From Nonomuraea sp. PA05 (GTDB lineage: Bacteria; Actinomycetota; Actinomycetes; Streptosporangiales; Streptosporangiaceae), in contig NZ_VSEY01000024.1 in NCBI RefSeq assembly GCF_008086045.1, positions 124,001-188,000 on the forward strand: a DNA stretch of 64,000 nt, in the 5' to 3' direction. Under the pieces are notes generated by a model that saw nothing but the letters and a program-made list of their open reading frames with translations, was not told the DNA's origin and did no database searches. A program made the position numbers and the translations under genes. Shown here piece by piece: positions 16,723-24,482 of the stretch. Position 1 is the first letter of the stretch; each line of letters starts with the position of its first letter.

Positions 16723-17649
16723 TCAACGAGCATCATCAGCTTCCAGGTCGGGCAGGAGTTCGAGCACCCGGGCCAGCGCGGGGTTGGTGGAGTCGCGGCT
16801 CCAGATGACGTGCAGCTCGACCGGCTCGCCGTTGCCGCCTTCGCCGTCGAGCGGGTCGCCGCCGCCGCGCACCAGGTCGCAGAAGGCGATGCCGTCCACG
16901 CCCAGGGACCGCGCGCTGGCGGGCGCCAGCGCGACGCCCCGGCCCGCGGCGACGAGCAGCACGGCGGTGAGGATCTGGTGGACCTGCTGCTCGATCCGCG
17001 GGTGGGCGTTGGTCAGGAAGCGCACGGTCAGCTCGTGGAAGTAGCGCGACTGGACGGGGTTGTAGCTGATCACCGGCAGGCCGTCGAAGTCGTCGGGGGC
17101 CAGCGGCCTGCCCAGCTCCGACAGCGGATGGCCGAGCGGCACGGCGGCGCACAGCGGCTCGCGGAAGACGACGCGGGAGTCGAGGGTGTCGATGTCGAAC
17201 GGCGGGCGGGCCAGGCCCAGATCCAGCTCGCCGCGCAGCAGCCCGTCCACCTGCCCGGCGGTCACCCGCTCGTGCAGGATGACGTCGATCTCGGGAAGCC
17301 GCTCCGACAGCCGCCGCAGCAGCGCCCCGAGCATGCTGATGGCCGAGACGGCGGTGAAGCCCAGCCGTACGGTGCCGGCCGCGCCGCTGGCGATCCGGCG
17401 CGCCCGGTCGCCCGCGGTGTCGACGAGGGAGAGCATGCGGCGGGCGTCGTCGAGGAAGCCACGCCCGGCGTCGGTGAGCACGACACGGCGATTGTCACGT
17501 TCCAGGAGCGTCACCCCGATCACGCGCTCCAGCTTCTGTATGTGCCTGCTGAGCGGGGGCTGGGTCATGCGCAGCCGATCAGCCGCGCGGCCGAAGTGCA
17601 GCTCCTCGGCGACCGCCACGAAGGCTCGGATCTGATCGAGTGTTAGCAT
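16723..17649 (-). CDS. LysR-type regulator of the aldarate genes
   Basis: This is a 308-aa LysR-type transcriptional regulator. The N-terminal winged helix-turn-helix is in residues 1-60 (LDQIRAFVAVAEELHFGRAADRL, then MTQPPLSRHIQKLE), and residues from about 90 form the periplasmic-binding-like effector domain. It lies between the gudD-kdgD pair and the divergent tctCBA operon, with matching inverted repeats on both sides. An aldarate as coinducer is likely but inferred. The TACTCT -10 box at 17659-17664 is 9 nt from the ATG and is overlapped by the operator site, which suggests autorepression. Confidence 0.88.
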   Translation of the reverse strand: MLTLDQIRAFVAVAEELHFGRAADRLRMTQPPLSRHIQKLERVIGVTLLERDNRRVVLTDAGRGFLDDARRMLSLVDTAGDRARRIASGAAGTVRLGFTAVSAISMLGALLRRLSERLPEIDVILHERVTAGQVDGLLRGELDLGLARPPFDIDTLDSRVVFREPLCAAVPLGHPLSELGRPLAPDDFDGLPVISYNPVQSRYFHELTVRFLTNAHPRIEQQVHQILTAVLLVAAGRGVALAPASARSLGVDGIAFCDLVRGGGDPLDGEGGNGEPVELHVIWSRDSTNPALARVLELLPDLEADDAR

Positions 17650-17661
17650 GATGCGTGAAGA

Positions 17662-17675
17662 GTATCACTTGATAC
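17662..17675. promoter_or_regulatory. Operator-like site between lysR and tctC
   Basis: GTATC-ACTT-GATAC overlaps the lysR -10 box and lies just upstream of the tctC -35 box. This placement suits autorepression and activation of the divergent transporter operon. The same arms recur before kdgD. Confidence 0.55.
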
Positions 17676-17686
17676 CGAATTGAGCC

Positions 17687-17716
17687 TGGACAGGCATCGA
17701 GGCTGGTCCATAGTCT
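17687..17716 (+). promoter_or_regulatory. Promoter of the tctC operon
   Basis: TGGACA (17687-17692), an 18-bp spacer and TAGTCT (17711-17716) fit a housekeeping-sigma promoter. The -35 box starts 11 bp past the operator. Confidence 0.5.
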
Positions 17717-17818
17717 CCGGAGACTACAGAGCGGAAACCTTGCCGTAACCTTACGCAACCCTCTCTCCGCTTCACGAAGATCCACGGGCGGTTCCCCGCC
17801 CGCATGAAGGAGAAGTCA

Positions 17819-18826
17819 ATGCCGACATCTCGGACAGCCCCCCGTCGCATCCTCCTGGGTGTCGTCGGCGCCGCCGCCGCGATCACGCTGACCGCCTGCG
17901 GTGGTGTCAAGACGACCTCCTCCGGTGGCGGGGACGGCGAATATCCCACGGGCAACATCGAGTTCAGCGTGGGCGCCTCCGCGGGCGGCTCGACCGACCT
18001 GATCACCCGATCCCTGGCCAAGGGCATCGGCAAGGAGCTCGGCGTCTCCACCCCCGTGCTGAACAAGCCGGGCGCCAACGGCGCGCTGAACGCCAAGGAG
18101 CTGCAGTCGGCCAAGGCCGACGGCTACAAGATCGCCGTGCAGAACGCCTCGCTCTTCACGATCACGCCGCTCACGGTGTCGGCCGCCGAGGCCACGAAGA
18201 TCGACTCGTTCGACGTCATCTCCGGCATCTCGCGCGACGACTACGTCATGGCGACCAGCACCCAGTCCGGCTACAAGTCGATCGACGACCTGAAGAAGGC
18301 CGGCAAGACGATCAGGTACGGCACCACCGGCGTCGGCACCGGCGCCCAGCTCGCCTCCGCGCTGACCTTCAAGTCGGCCGGCGTCGAGTCCACCGCCGTG
18401 CCCTTCGACGGCGGCGCCCCCAACCTGACCGCGCTGCTGGGCAACCAGGTGGACGTGTCCACCATGCAGATCGGCGAGGCCATCGAGAACATCAAGGGCG
18501 GCAAGCTCGTCCCGCTCGCCGTCTTCTCGCAGGAGCGCATCCCGTTCCTGCCCGACGTGAAGACGGCCAAGGAGCAGGGCTACGACGTCCAGGTGACGCA
18601 GTACCGCTTCCTGACCGCGCCCAAGGGCACCCCGGAGAACGTCAAGACCAAGCTGCTCGACGCGGCCAAGAAGACGTTCGCCACCGCCGAGTACAAGAAG
18701 TTCAACGAGGACAACTCGCTGACCCCGATGGAGGTCTCCCCGCAGGAGGTCCTCACCTCGCTGCAGAACGACTCCACCACCTTCAAGGCACAGCTCGACA
18801 AGTTCGGCATCAACCTGGCCGGTTGA
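17819..18826 (+). CDS. tctC: Tripartite tricarboxylate transporter binding lipoprotein
   Basis: This is the extracytoplasmic solute receptor of a TTT transporter, 335 aa. It has an N-terminal signal with lipobox LTAC, so it is anchored outside the membrane by the Cys. The mature domain follows the TctC/Bug fold: FSVGASAGGSTDLITRSLA at the carboxylate-binding loop and KPGANGALNAKEL next. ATG 17819 has AGGAG 6 nt upstream; the in-frame ATG at 17804 lacks one. It is the first gene of tctC-tctB-tctA-USP-gudD2. With dehydratases on both sides, the ligand is probably glucarate, galactarate or a related sugar diacid rather than citrate. That is inferred from context. Confidence 0.9.
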   Translation: MPTSRTAPRRILLGVVGAAAAITLTACGGVKTTSSGGGDGEYPTGNIEFSVGASAGGSTDLITRSLAKGIGKELGVSTPVLNKPGANGALNAKELQSAKADGYKIAVQNASLFTITPLTVSAAEATKIDSFDVISGISRDDYVMATSTQSGYKSIDDLKKAGKTIRYGTTGVGTGAQLASALTFKSAGVESTAVPFDGGAPNLTALLGNQVDVSTMQIGEAIENIKGGKLVPLAVFSQERIPFLPDVKTAKEQGYDVQVTQYRFLTAPKGTPENVKTKLLDAAKKTFATAEYKKFNEDNSLTPMEVSPQEVLTSLQNDSTTFKAQLDKFGINLAG

Positions 18827-18831
18827 TGACG

Positions 18832-18866
18832 ACGGCGACCGGCCGGCCGCACCGGCCGGTCGCCGT
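18832..18866 (+). terminator. Strong hairpin between tctC and tctB
   Basis: A perfect 15-bp stem (ACGGCGACCGGCCGG, 18832-18846) closes a CCGCA loop. No U-tract follows. It starts 5 nt after the tctC stop. In a transporter operon it more likely limits read-through or protects the receptor mRNA from decay, so that more binding protein than permease is made. Confidence 0.65.
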
Positions 18867-18891
18867 TGGGCACTAAGGAGTGTGCATTTCC

Positions 18892-19443
18892 ATGACCGAC
18901 CCTGCGAAGCCGCCCGGCGCGGAGCCTGAGCACGCCGCTCTCGCGACCGACCTCCAGGAGGAGGCCGACCGGCTCCAGGCCGAGCTGGACGAGGCCAGGC
19001 CGCCGCACGCGGGCCCGATCTCGCAGATCGCGGCCGCCGTGGTGACGCTCGCCGTCGGCGTCTTCGGTGCGGTCGGCTCGTACGCGCTCGGGCTCGGCAA
19101 GCTCACGCAGCCCGGCCCCGGCCTGTGGCCGTTCGCCATCAGCGTCGTCATCATCGTGCTGTCGGCCGTGCTCCTCGTCACGGGCCGCAACCTCCAGGAC
19201 ACCGAGCGGTTCTCCCGCTCCAGCCTGCTCACCGCGGTGGGCCTGGTGACGCTCGTCGGGCTGGCCGCGCTGCTGCCGGTGATCGGCTTCGAGATCCCGT
19301 CTCTGCTGCTGATGTTCATCTGGCTGCGTTTCCTCGGCAAGGAGTCGTGGCGTTCCTCCATCGTGATCAGCATCTGCGCCGTGGCCGCGTTCTACGTGCT
19401 CTTCGTCGTGCTGCTGCAGATCCCGCTCCCTCGCCTCATCTGA
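18892..19443 (+). CDS. tctB: TTT transporter small membrane subunit
   Basis: This is the small integral-membrane subunit of the tripartite tricarboxylate transporter, 183 aa. After a polar N-terminal 40 residues that look like a short coiled coil (LQEEADRLQAELDEA), four hydrophobic helices follow, with PGPGLWPFAIS between the first two as in the family. An AAGGAG box stands 11 nt before ATG 18892, while the in-frame GTG at 18880 sits inside that box. It lies between the tctC hairpin and tctA, 9 nt from the latter. It is needed with TctA to form the permease. Confidence 0.85.
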   Translation: MTDPAKPPGAEPEHAALATDLQEEADRLQAELDEARPPHAGPISQIAAAVVTLAVGVFGAVGSYALGLGKLTQPGPGLWPFAISVVIIVLSAVLLVTGRNLQDTERFSRSSLLTAVGLVTLVGLAALLPVIGFEIPSLLLMFIWLRFLGKESWRSSIVISICAVAAFYVLFVVLLQIPLPRLI

Positions 19444-19452
19444 GAAAGTCAC

Positions 19453-20961
19453 ATGGACATCTCCCCGATCCTCGACGGTTTCGGCGTCGTCCTGGAGCCG
19501 ACCAACCTGCTGTACTGCCTCATCGGCGTCATCATCGGCATGCTCATCGGCGTGCTGCCCGGTCTCGGCCCCGGCGCGACCATCGCCATCCTGCTGCCGA
19601 TCACGTACGGCATCGGGCCCGTGTCGGCCATCATCATGCTGGCGGGCATCTTCTACGGCGCCCAGTACGGCGGCACCATCACCTCGGTCCTGCTCCGCCT
19701 GCCCGGCGAGGCGTCCTCGGTCGTCACCGTCTTCGACGGTTTCGCCCTGGCCAAGCAGGGCAAGGCGGGCACGGCTCTGGGCATCGCGGCCATCGGCTCG
19801 TTCATCGGCGGCACGGTCTCGATCATCGGCCTGACGCTCGTCGCCCCGGTCGTGGCCGGGTTCGCGCTCGACTTCGGGCCGCCCGAGTACGCCGCCCTGG
19901 GCATCCTGGGCGTGCTGCTGATCTCCTCGATCGGCAACGGCAACAAGCTCAAGGCCATCATCGCCGCCTGCATCGGCCTGCTAATCGCGACCGTGGGCCG
20001 CGACACGTTCACCGGCGCCGAGCGCTTCACCTTCGGCAGCCTGAACCTGGCCGAGGGCATCGACTTCATCCCGATCGCCATGGGCCTGTTCGGCCTCAGC
20101 GAGATCCTCTACAACCTGGAGGAGCGGCACAACCAGGTGCACGCGCCGGCCAAGGTCGGCAACGTGTGGCCGTCGCGCAGGGACCTCGGGCAGGCCAAGG
20201 GCGCCATCGGGCGCGGCTCGGTGATCGGGTTCGTGCTGGGCGTGCTGCCCGGCGGTGGCGCGGTGCTGTCGTCGCTGGCCGCGTACGCGCTGGAGAAGCG
20301 GCGCGCCAAGCAGCCCGAGCGCTTCGGCCGGGGCGCCGTGGAGGGCGTGGCCGCTCCCGAGACCGCCAACAACGCCGCCGCGACCTCGTCCTTCATCCCG
20401 CTGCTGACGCTGGGCATCCCGGCGAACGCGACGATGGCGCTGATGTTCGGCGCGCTGCTCATCCAGGGCATCCAGCCGGGGCCGCAGCTCGTCACCGAGC
20501 ACCCGGACGTGTTCTGGGGCGTCATCAACTCGATGTACATCGGCAACATCCTGCTGCTGGTGATGAGCATCCCGATGGTGGGCGTGTTCGTCCGCATCCT
20601 GCGGGTGCGCCCGGCCATCATGGCCCCGATCACGGTGCTGATCACGCTGCTGGGCGCCTACACGGTGCGCAACCAGGCCTACGACATCTTCCTGGTGATC
20701 GTGTTCGGCGTGCTGGGGTATCTGATGAAGAAGTTCGGCTTCGAGCCGGGGCCGCTGGTGCTGGCGTTCGTGCTGGGCTCGATGATCGAGAGCTCCGCGC
20801 GGCAGGGGCTGCTGATCTTCGGCGGCAACCCGGCCGGGTTCTTCACCCGGCCCATCTCCGGCACGGTGTTCGCCCTGGTGCTGATCGTGGCGTTGTGGCC
20901 GCTGATCCGTAAGGCGATACGCCGCAAGCCCACCGATCGTGTTGAGGAGAAGATCTCATGA
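19453..20961 (+). CDS. tctA: TTT transporter large membrane subunit
   Basis: This is the main permease of the tripartite tricarboxylate transporter, 502 aa with about 12 membrane helices. Two inverted family motifs are present: IGVLPGLGPGATIAILLPIT in the first half and VLPGGGAVLSSLAAYALEKR in the second. Also clear are YGGTITSVLLRLPGE and the FIPLLTLGIPANATMALMFG helix. The cargo is taken from TctC, using the cation gradient. ATG 19453 follows tctB closely, and the stop overlaps the USP gene by 4 nt (ATGA), so translation is coupled. Confidence 0.92.
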   Translation: MDISPILDGFGVVLEPTNLLYCLIGVIIGMLIGVLPGLGPGATIAILLPITYGIGPVSAIIMLAGIFYGAQYGGTITSVLLRLPGEASSVVTVFDGFALAKQGKAGTALGIAAIGSFIGGTVSIIGLTLVAPVVAGFALDFGPPEYAALGILGVLLISSIGNGNKLKAIIAACIGLLIATVGRDTFTGAERFTFGSLNLAEGIDFIPIAMGLFGLSEILYNLEERHNQVHAPAKVGNVWPSRRDLGQAKGAIGRGSVIGFVLGVLPGGGAVLSSLAAYALEKRRAKQPERFGRGAVEGVAAPETANNAAATSSFIPLLTLGIPANATMALMFGALLIQGIQPGPQLVTEHPDVFWGVINSMYIGNILLLVMSIPMVGVFVRILRVRPAIMAPITVLITLLGAYTVRNQAYDIFLVIVFGVLGYLMKKFGFEPGPLVLAFVLGSMIESSARQGLLIFGGNPAGFFTRPISGTVFALVLIVALWPLIRKAIRRKPTDRVEEKIS

Positions 20962-21353
20962 CCATCCTCGTCGGTTACCTGCCGACGCCCGAGGGCGAGG
21001 CCGCCGTGGACGCGGGCCTGCGCGAGGGCGCGCTGCGCGGGGAGCGCGTGATCATCGTGAACTCGCCGCGCCGCGGCGCCCCCATCGACGAGCACAAGAT
21101 CGACGACGCGGCCGGCACCGAGCTGCTGCGCCGGGCGCGGGAGGCGGGCGTGGACGCCGAGCTGCGTCAGCCGCTGCACGACGACGACCTGCCCGAGACG
21201 TTCGAGGCGCTGGTCAAGGAGACCGGCGCGACACTGGTGGTGATCGGGATCCGGCACCGGTCGCTGGTGGGCAAGTTCATCATGGGCAGCGAGGCGCAGC
21301 GCATCCTCATGGAGTCGACCGTCCCCGTGCTGACGGTGAAGGCGGCCCAGTGA
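20958..21353 (+). CDS. Universal stress protein (UspA domain) in the transporter operon
   Basis: This is a 131-aa single UspA-domain protein. It has the strand MTILVGYLPT, the hydrophobic TLVVIGIRHRS and the nucleotide-loop pattern GSEAQRILMESTVPVLTV, close to the G-2x-G-9x-G(S/T) motif of ATP-binding members. It overlaps tctA at its start (ATGA) and the next dehydratase at its stop (GTGA), so it is translationally coupled on both sides. A USP inside a TTT operon suggests a nucleotide-sensing role in transport control. The role is unproven. Confidence 0.85.
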   Translation: MTILVGYLPTPEGEAAVDAGLREGALRGERVIIVNSPRRGAPIDEHKIDDAAGTELLRRAREAGVDAELRQPLHDDDLPETFEALVKETGATLVVIGIRHRSLVGKFIMGSEAQRILMESTVPVLTVKAAQ

Positions 21354-22624
21354 GCGTGCGTGAGGCCGGGCGGGTCAGCAGGGTCGTCGTCACCCCGGTC
21401 GCCTTCCGCGACCCGCCACTGCTCAACGTCGTGGGCGTGCACCAGCCGTACGTGCTGCGCACCATCGTCCAGGTGCACACCGACGAGGGCCTCGTCGGTC
21501 TCGGCGAGACCTACGCCGACCAGGCGCACGTCGAGCGGCTGGAGGCGGTCGCCGCCGCCCTGCCCGGCGCGGACGTCTTCGACCTGCACGCCCTGCGCCG
21601 GATCGTCGGCGAGACGCTCGGCGCCGCCACCGGCGGGGCGGGCGCCAGCTTCGGCGGCATGCTGGAGGTCTCCAGCGCGGTGGACACCGTGGTGTCGCCC
21701 TTCGAGGTGGCGCTGCTGGACCTTCAGGGCAGGGCGACGGGGCGGCCGGTGAGCGACCTGCTCGGCGGCGCCGTACGCGACCGGGTGCCGTTCTCGGCGT
21801 ACCTGTTCTACAAGTGGGCCGGCCACCCGGGCCACGAGGAGGACGCCTGGGGCGAGGGCCGCACGCCCGAGCAGCTGGTCGAGCAGGCGCGGCGGATGAT
21901 CTCCGAGTACGGCTTCACCGCCGTCAAGCTCAAGGGCGGCGTGTACGAGCCCCGCCACGAGTTCGAGACCGTCGAGGCCCTGGCCGCCGCCTTCCCCGAG
22001 CATGCCCTGCGCATCGACCCGAACGGCGCCTGGACCGTCGAGACCTCGATCAAGGCGGCCGACCGGCTCTCCGGCCTGCTGGAGTACCTGGAGGACCCGA
22101 CGCCGGGCATCCCGGGCATGGCCGAGGTGTCCAGGCACACCGACCTGCCGCTCGCCACGAACATGTGCGTGATCTCGTTCGAGCACCTCAAGCCCGCCGT
22201 CGCCGCCGACGCCGTGCAGGTCGTGCTCTCCGACCACCACCTGTGGGGCGGGCTGCGCCGCTCGGCGCTGCTGGGCGGCATCTGCGAGACGTTCGGCATG
22301 GGGCTGTCGATGCACTCCAACTCGCATCTCGGCGTCAGCCTGGCCGCCATGACGCACCTGGCCGCCGCCACCCCGAACCTCACCTACGCCTGCGACACCC
22401 ACTACCCGTGGAAGACGGAGGAGGTCGTCAAGCCGGGCGCGCTGGAGTTCTCCGGCGGCTCCGTCGCCGTGCCGAAGGGGCCTGGCCTCGGCGTGGAGCT
22501 GGACGAGGACGCGCTGGCCGCGCTGCACGAGCAGTACCTCACGTGCGGGCAGCGGGCCCGCGAGGACACCGCGTACATGGCCTCGATCGTGCCGGGTTTC
22601 ACCCCGAACACCTCTCGCTGGTAG
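21350..22624 (+). CDS. Second glucarate-dehydratase-family enzyme
   Basis: This is a 424-aa enolase-superfamily dehydratase. KLKGGVYEP holds the catalytic KxK motif. LRIDPNGAWTVETS, the EDP of YLEDPTPG and LATNMC supply the metal-site residues, and SMHSNSHLGVSLAAMTHLAAA holds the C-terminal His base. It is related to but clearly diverged from the gudD at 14353. GTG 21350 overlaps the USP stop (GTGA). It may prefer another diacid such as idarate or galactarate. It ends 3 nt from the convergent FCD regulator. Confidence 0.82.
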   Translation: MSVREAGRVSRVVVTPVAFRDPPLLNVVGVHQPYVLRTIVQVHTDEGLVGLGETYADQAHVERLEAVAAALPGADVFDLHALRRIVGETLGAATGGAGASFGGMLEVSSAVDTVVSPFEVALLDLQGRATGRPVSDLLGGAVRDRVPFSAYLFYKWAGHPGHEEDAWGEGRTPEQLVEQARRMISEYGFTAVKLKGGVYEPRHEFETVEALAAAFPEHALRIDPNGAWTVETSIKAADRLSGLLEYLEDPTPGIPGMAEVSRHTDLPLATNMCVISFEHLKPAVAADAVQVVLSDHHLWGGLRRSALLGGICETFGMGLSMHSNSHLGVSLAAMTHLAAATPNLTYACDTHYPWKTEEVVKPGALEFSGGSVAVPKGPGLGVELDEDALAALHEQYLTCGQRAREDTAYMASIVPGFTPNTSRW

Positions 22625-22627
22625 CGG

Positions 22628-23353
22628 TTACGGCGGCTGCAGCCTGGCCTTGGAGTTGGACAGGTGCAGCCGCATGGCCGCCCGCGCCGCGGCGGGGTCG
22701 CGCCCGGCGATGGCCCGGTAGACGTTCTCGTGCTCCAGCGTCACCCGCGTGAAGTGGGTGGCGTTGGAGACCGTGTAGACGTGCTCCAGCCGGGTCCGCG
22801 GCAGCATGATCATCATCGGCCCGAGCGAGGTGAGCAGGTCGGCGTAGAACCGGTTGTTCGCGGCGAGCGCGATCTTCAGGTGGAACTCGAAGTCGGCCTC
22901 CACGGCGTTGCCGGGCTGCTCCCCCGAGCGCCCCAGGTCGACCAGCGCCCGCTCGATCGCCTTGAGCTGCAGGTCAGTACGCCGCTCGGCGGCCAGCCCC
23001 GCCGCCTCCGTCTCGACCCCGATCCGAAAGTCGATCATGTCGAGGACGTCGCGGTGGGTGCGCACCTGCGACGCCTCCACGGAGAACGCCGTGGAGGCGG
23101 GCAGGGCCAGCACGAACGAGCCGCGCCCCTGGAAGGTCTCGACGAGCCCGGCGGCCTGCAGCCGGGAGACGGCTTCGCGCACCACCGTGCGGCTGACCCC
23201 GAACTCCTGGATCAGCGACGACTCGGTGGGCAGCTTCTGGCCGGGCTGGATCTCCCCGGCCAGGATGCGGGCCTTGAGCCGCTCGACGAGCTCGTGCGCG
23301 AGGCCGCGACCGGTGTCGCGGTCGAGTCTTTGATCGGGCGGCACGGCGGACAA
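22628..23353 (-). CDS. FadR/FCD-subfamily GntR regulator
   Basis: This is a 241-aa GntR regulator. The winged helix (residues 20-85) has ILAGEIQPGQKLPTES and FGVSRTVVREAVSRLQAAGL, and is followed by an all-helical FCD ligand-binding domain whose D/H residues (DFRIGVETEA, FEFHLKIALAANN, EHENVYRAI) would bind a metal and an organic-acid effector. It is the last gene of the operon of the two galactarate dehydratases. The likely target is the promoter at 25641-25669, which carries 9-bp direct repeats. The start is uncertain: TTG 23353 (1 nt after the upstream stop) or GTG 23344. Confidence 0.85.
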   Translation of the reverse strand: MSAVPPDQRLDRDTGRGLAHELVERLKARILAGEIQPGQKLPTESSLIQEFGVSRTVVREAVSRLQAAGLVETFQGRGSFVLALPASTAFSVEASQVRTHRDVLDMIDFRIGVETEAAGLAAERRTDLQLKAIERALVDLGRSGEQPGNAVEADFEFHLKIALAANNRFYADLLTSLGPMMIMLPRTRLEHVYTVSNATHFTRVTLEHENVYRAIAGRDPAAARAAMRLHLSNSKARLQPP

Positions 23354-23354
23354 T

Positions 23355-24479
23355 CTACCGGCCGTCCACGTGGAACTCGACCTCGTCCAGCCGCCAGTCC
23401 CCGGCCTGCCCGGCGAGGCTGAGGCCGAGCCCCGGCCGGTCAGGTACGGCCATCCGCCCGCCCTCGATCTTCAGCCGCTCCTCGAACAGCGGCGAGAGCC
23501 ATTCGATGTGCTCGACCCAGGAGTCACGCGGGTAGGCCGCGGCCAGGTGCACGTGGATCTCCATCACGAAGTGCGGCGCGACGTGCAGGTGCGCGTGGTC
23601 GGCGAGGGCGGCGACCTTGAGGTAGGGGGTGATGCCGCCGACGCGCGGCACGTCGGGCTGCAGGAAGTCCACGGCCCGCAGGTCCACGAGCCGGACCAGG
23701 TCGGTGACGCCGGCGAGCATCTCGCCGGTGGCGATGGGGGTGTCGAGCGCGGCGGCGAGCTGGGCGTGCCCCTCGGCGTCGTAGGCGTCGAGCGGCTCCT
23801 CGATCCACACCAGCCCCAGGTCCTCGACCTGCCGCCCGAACCGCAGCGCGCTGGCCCGGTCCCACTGCTGGTTGGCGTCCACCATCAGCGGCACCTCGTC
23901 ACCGAGGTGCTCGCGCACGGCCGCCAGCCGCCGCAGGTCCTCCTTCATGTCCGGCTGGCCCACCTTGATCTTGATGCCGCCGATGCCGCCGGCCAGGGAC
24001 TGGCCGGCCTTCTCCTTGACCTCCTCGATCGGGGCCTGGAGGTAGCCGCCGGAGGTGTTGTAGACCCGCACCGAGTCGCGGTAGGCGCCCAGCAGCTTGG
24101 CCAGCGGCAGCCCCGCCCGCTTCGCCTTCAGGTCCCACAGCGCCACGTCCACGGCGGCCAGCGCCTGCGTCGCCACCCCTGAACGGCCCACCGACGCGCC
24201 CGCCCACAGCAGCCGGTCGTAGATCCGGCCGATGTCGGCGGGGTCCTCGCCGAGCAGCAGCCCGCCGACCTCCTTGGCGTGCGCGAACTGCGCGGGCGTG
24301 CCCGCCCTGGTCGTGTAGGAGAACCCCAGCCCCGCCAGCCCGTCGCTGGTGACGATCTCGCAGGTCAGGACGTCGATCTGGGCCAGCGGGCGCTGCCGCC
24401 CTGTGGCCACCTTGGCGTCGCTGACCGGCTTGGCGAGCGGAACGGCGTAGCGGCCGAACCGCACCGACTCGACGCGCAC
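23355..24479 (-). CDS. L-talarate/galactarate dehydratase, copy A
   Basis: This is a 374-aa enolase-superfamily acid-sugar dehydratase. KIKVGQP carries the catalytic Lys pair and LMVDANQQWDR, WIEEPLDAYD and PIATGEML the metal-site strands. VPRVGGIT and the His of VAPHFVMEIHVHLAAA complete the site. The motif set fits the L-talarate/galactarate dehydratase group rather than glucarate dehydratase. GTG 24479 begins 3 nt after copy B. Its middle (23719-24213) is almost identical in DNA to copy B, while both ends differ. VMEIHV in place of FAMEIHL and other edge changes may shift specificity. Confidence 0.82.
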   Translation of the reverse strand: MRVESVRFGRYAVPLAKPVSDAKVATGRQRPLAQIDVLTCEIVTSDGLAGLGFSYTTRAGTPAQFAHAKEVGGLLLGEDPADIGRIYDRLLWAGASVGRSGVATQALAAVDVALWDLKAKRAGLPLAKLLGAYRDSVRVYNTSGGYLQAPIEEVKEKAGQSLAGGIGGIKIKVGQPDMKEDLRRLAAVREHLGDEVPLMVDANQQWDRASALRFGRQVEDLGLVWIEEPLDAYDAEGHAQLAAALDTPIATGEMLAGVTDLVRLVDLRAVDFLQPDVPRVGGITPYLKVAALADHAHLHVAPHFVMEIHVHLAAAYPRDSWVEHIEWLSPLFEERLKIEGGRMAVPDRPGLGLSLAGQAGDWRLDEVEFHVDGR

Positions 24480-24482
24480 GGG

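Noticed and set aside
18832..18866. Intrinsic terminator ending the tctC transcript.
   Set aside because: The 15-bp stem has no U-tract and tctB-tctA need the same promoter; mRNA stabilisation or partial attenuation is more likely than full termination.
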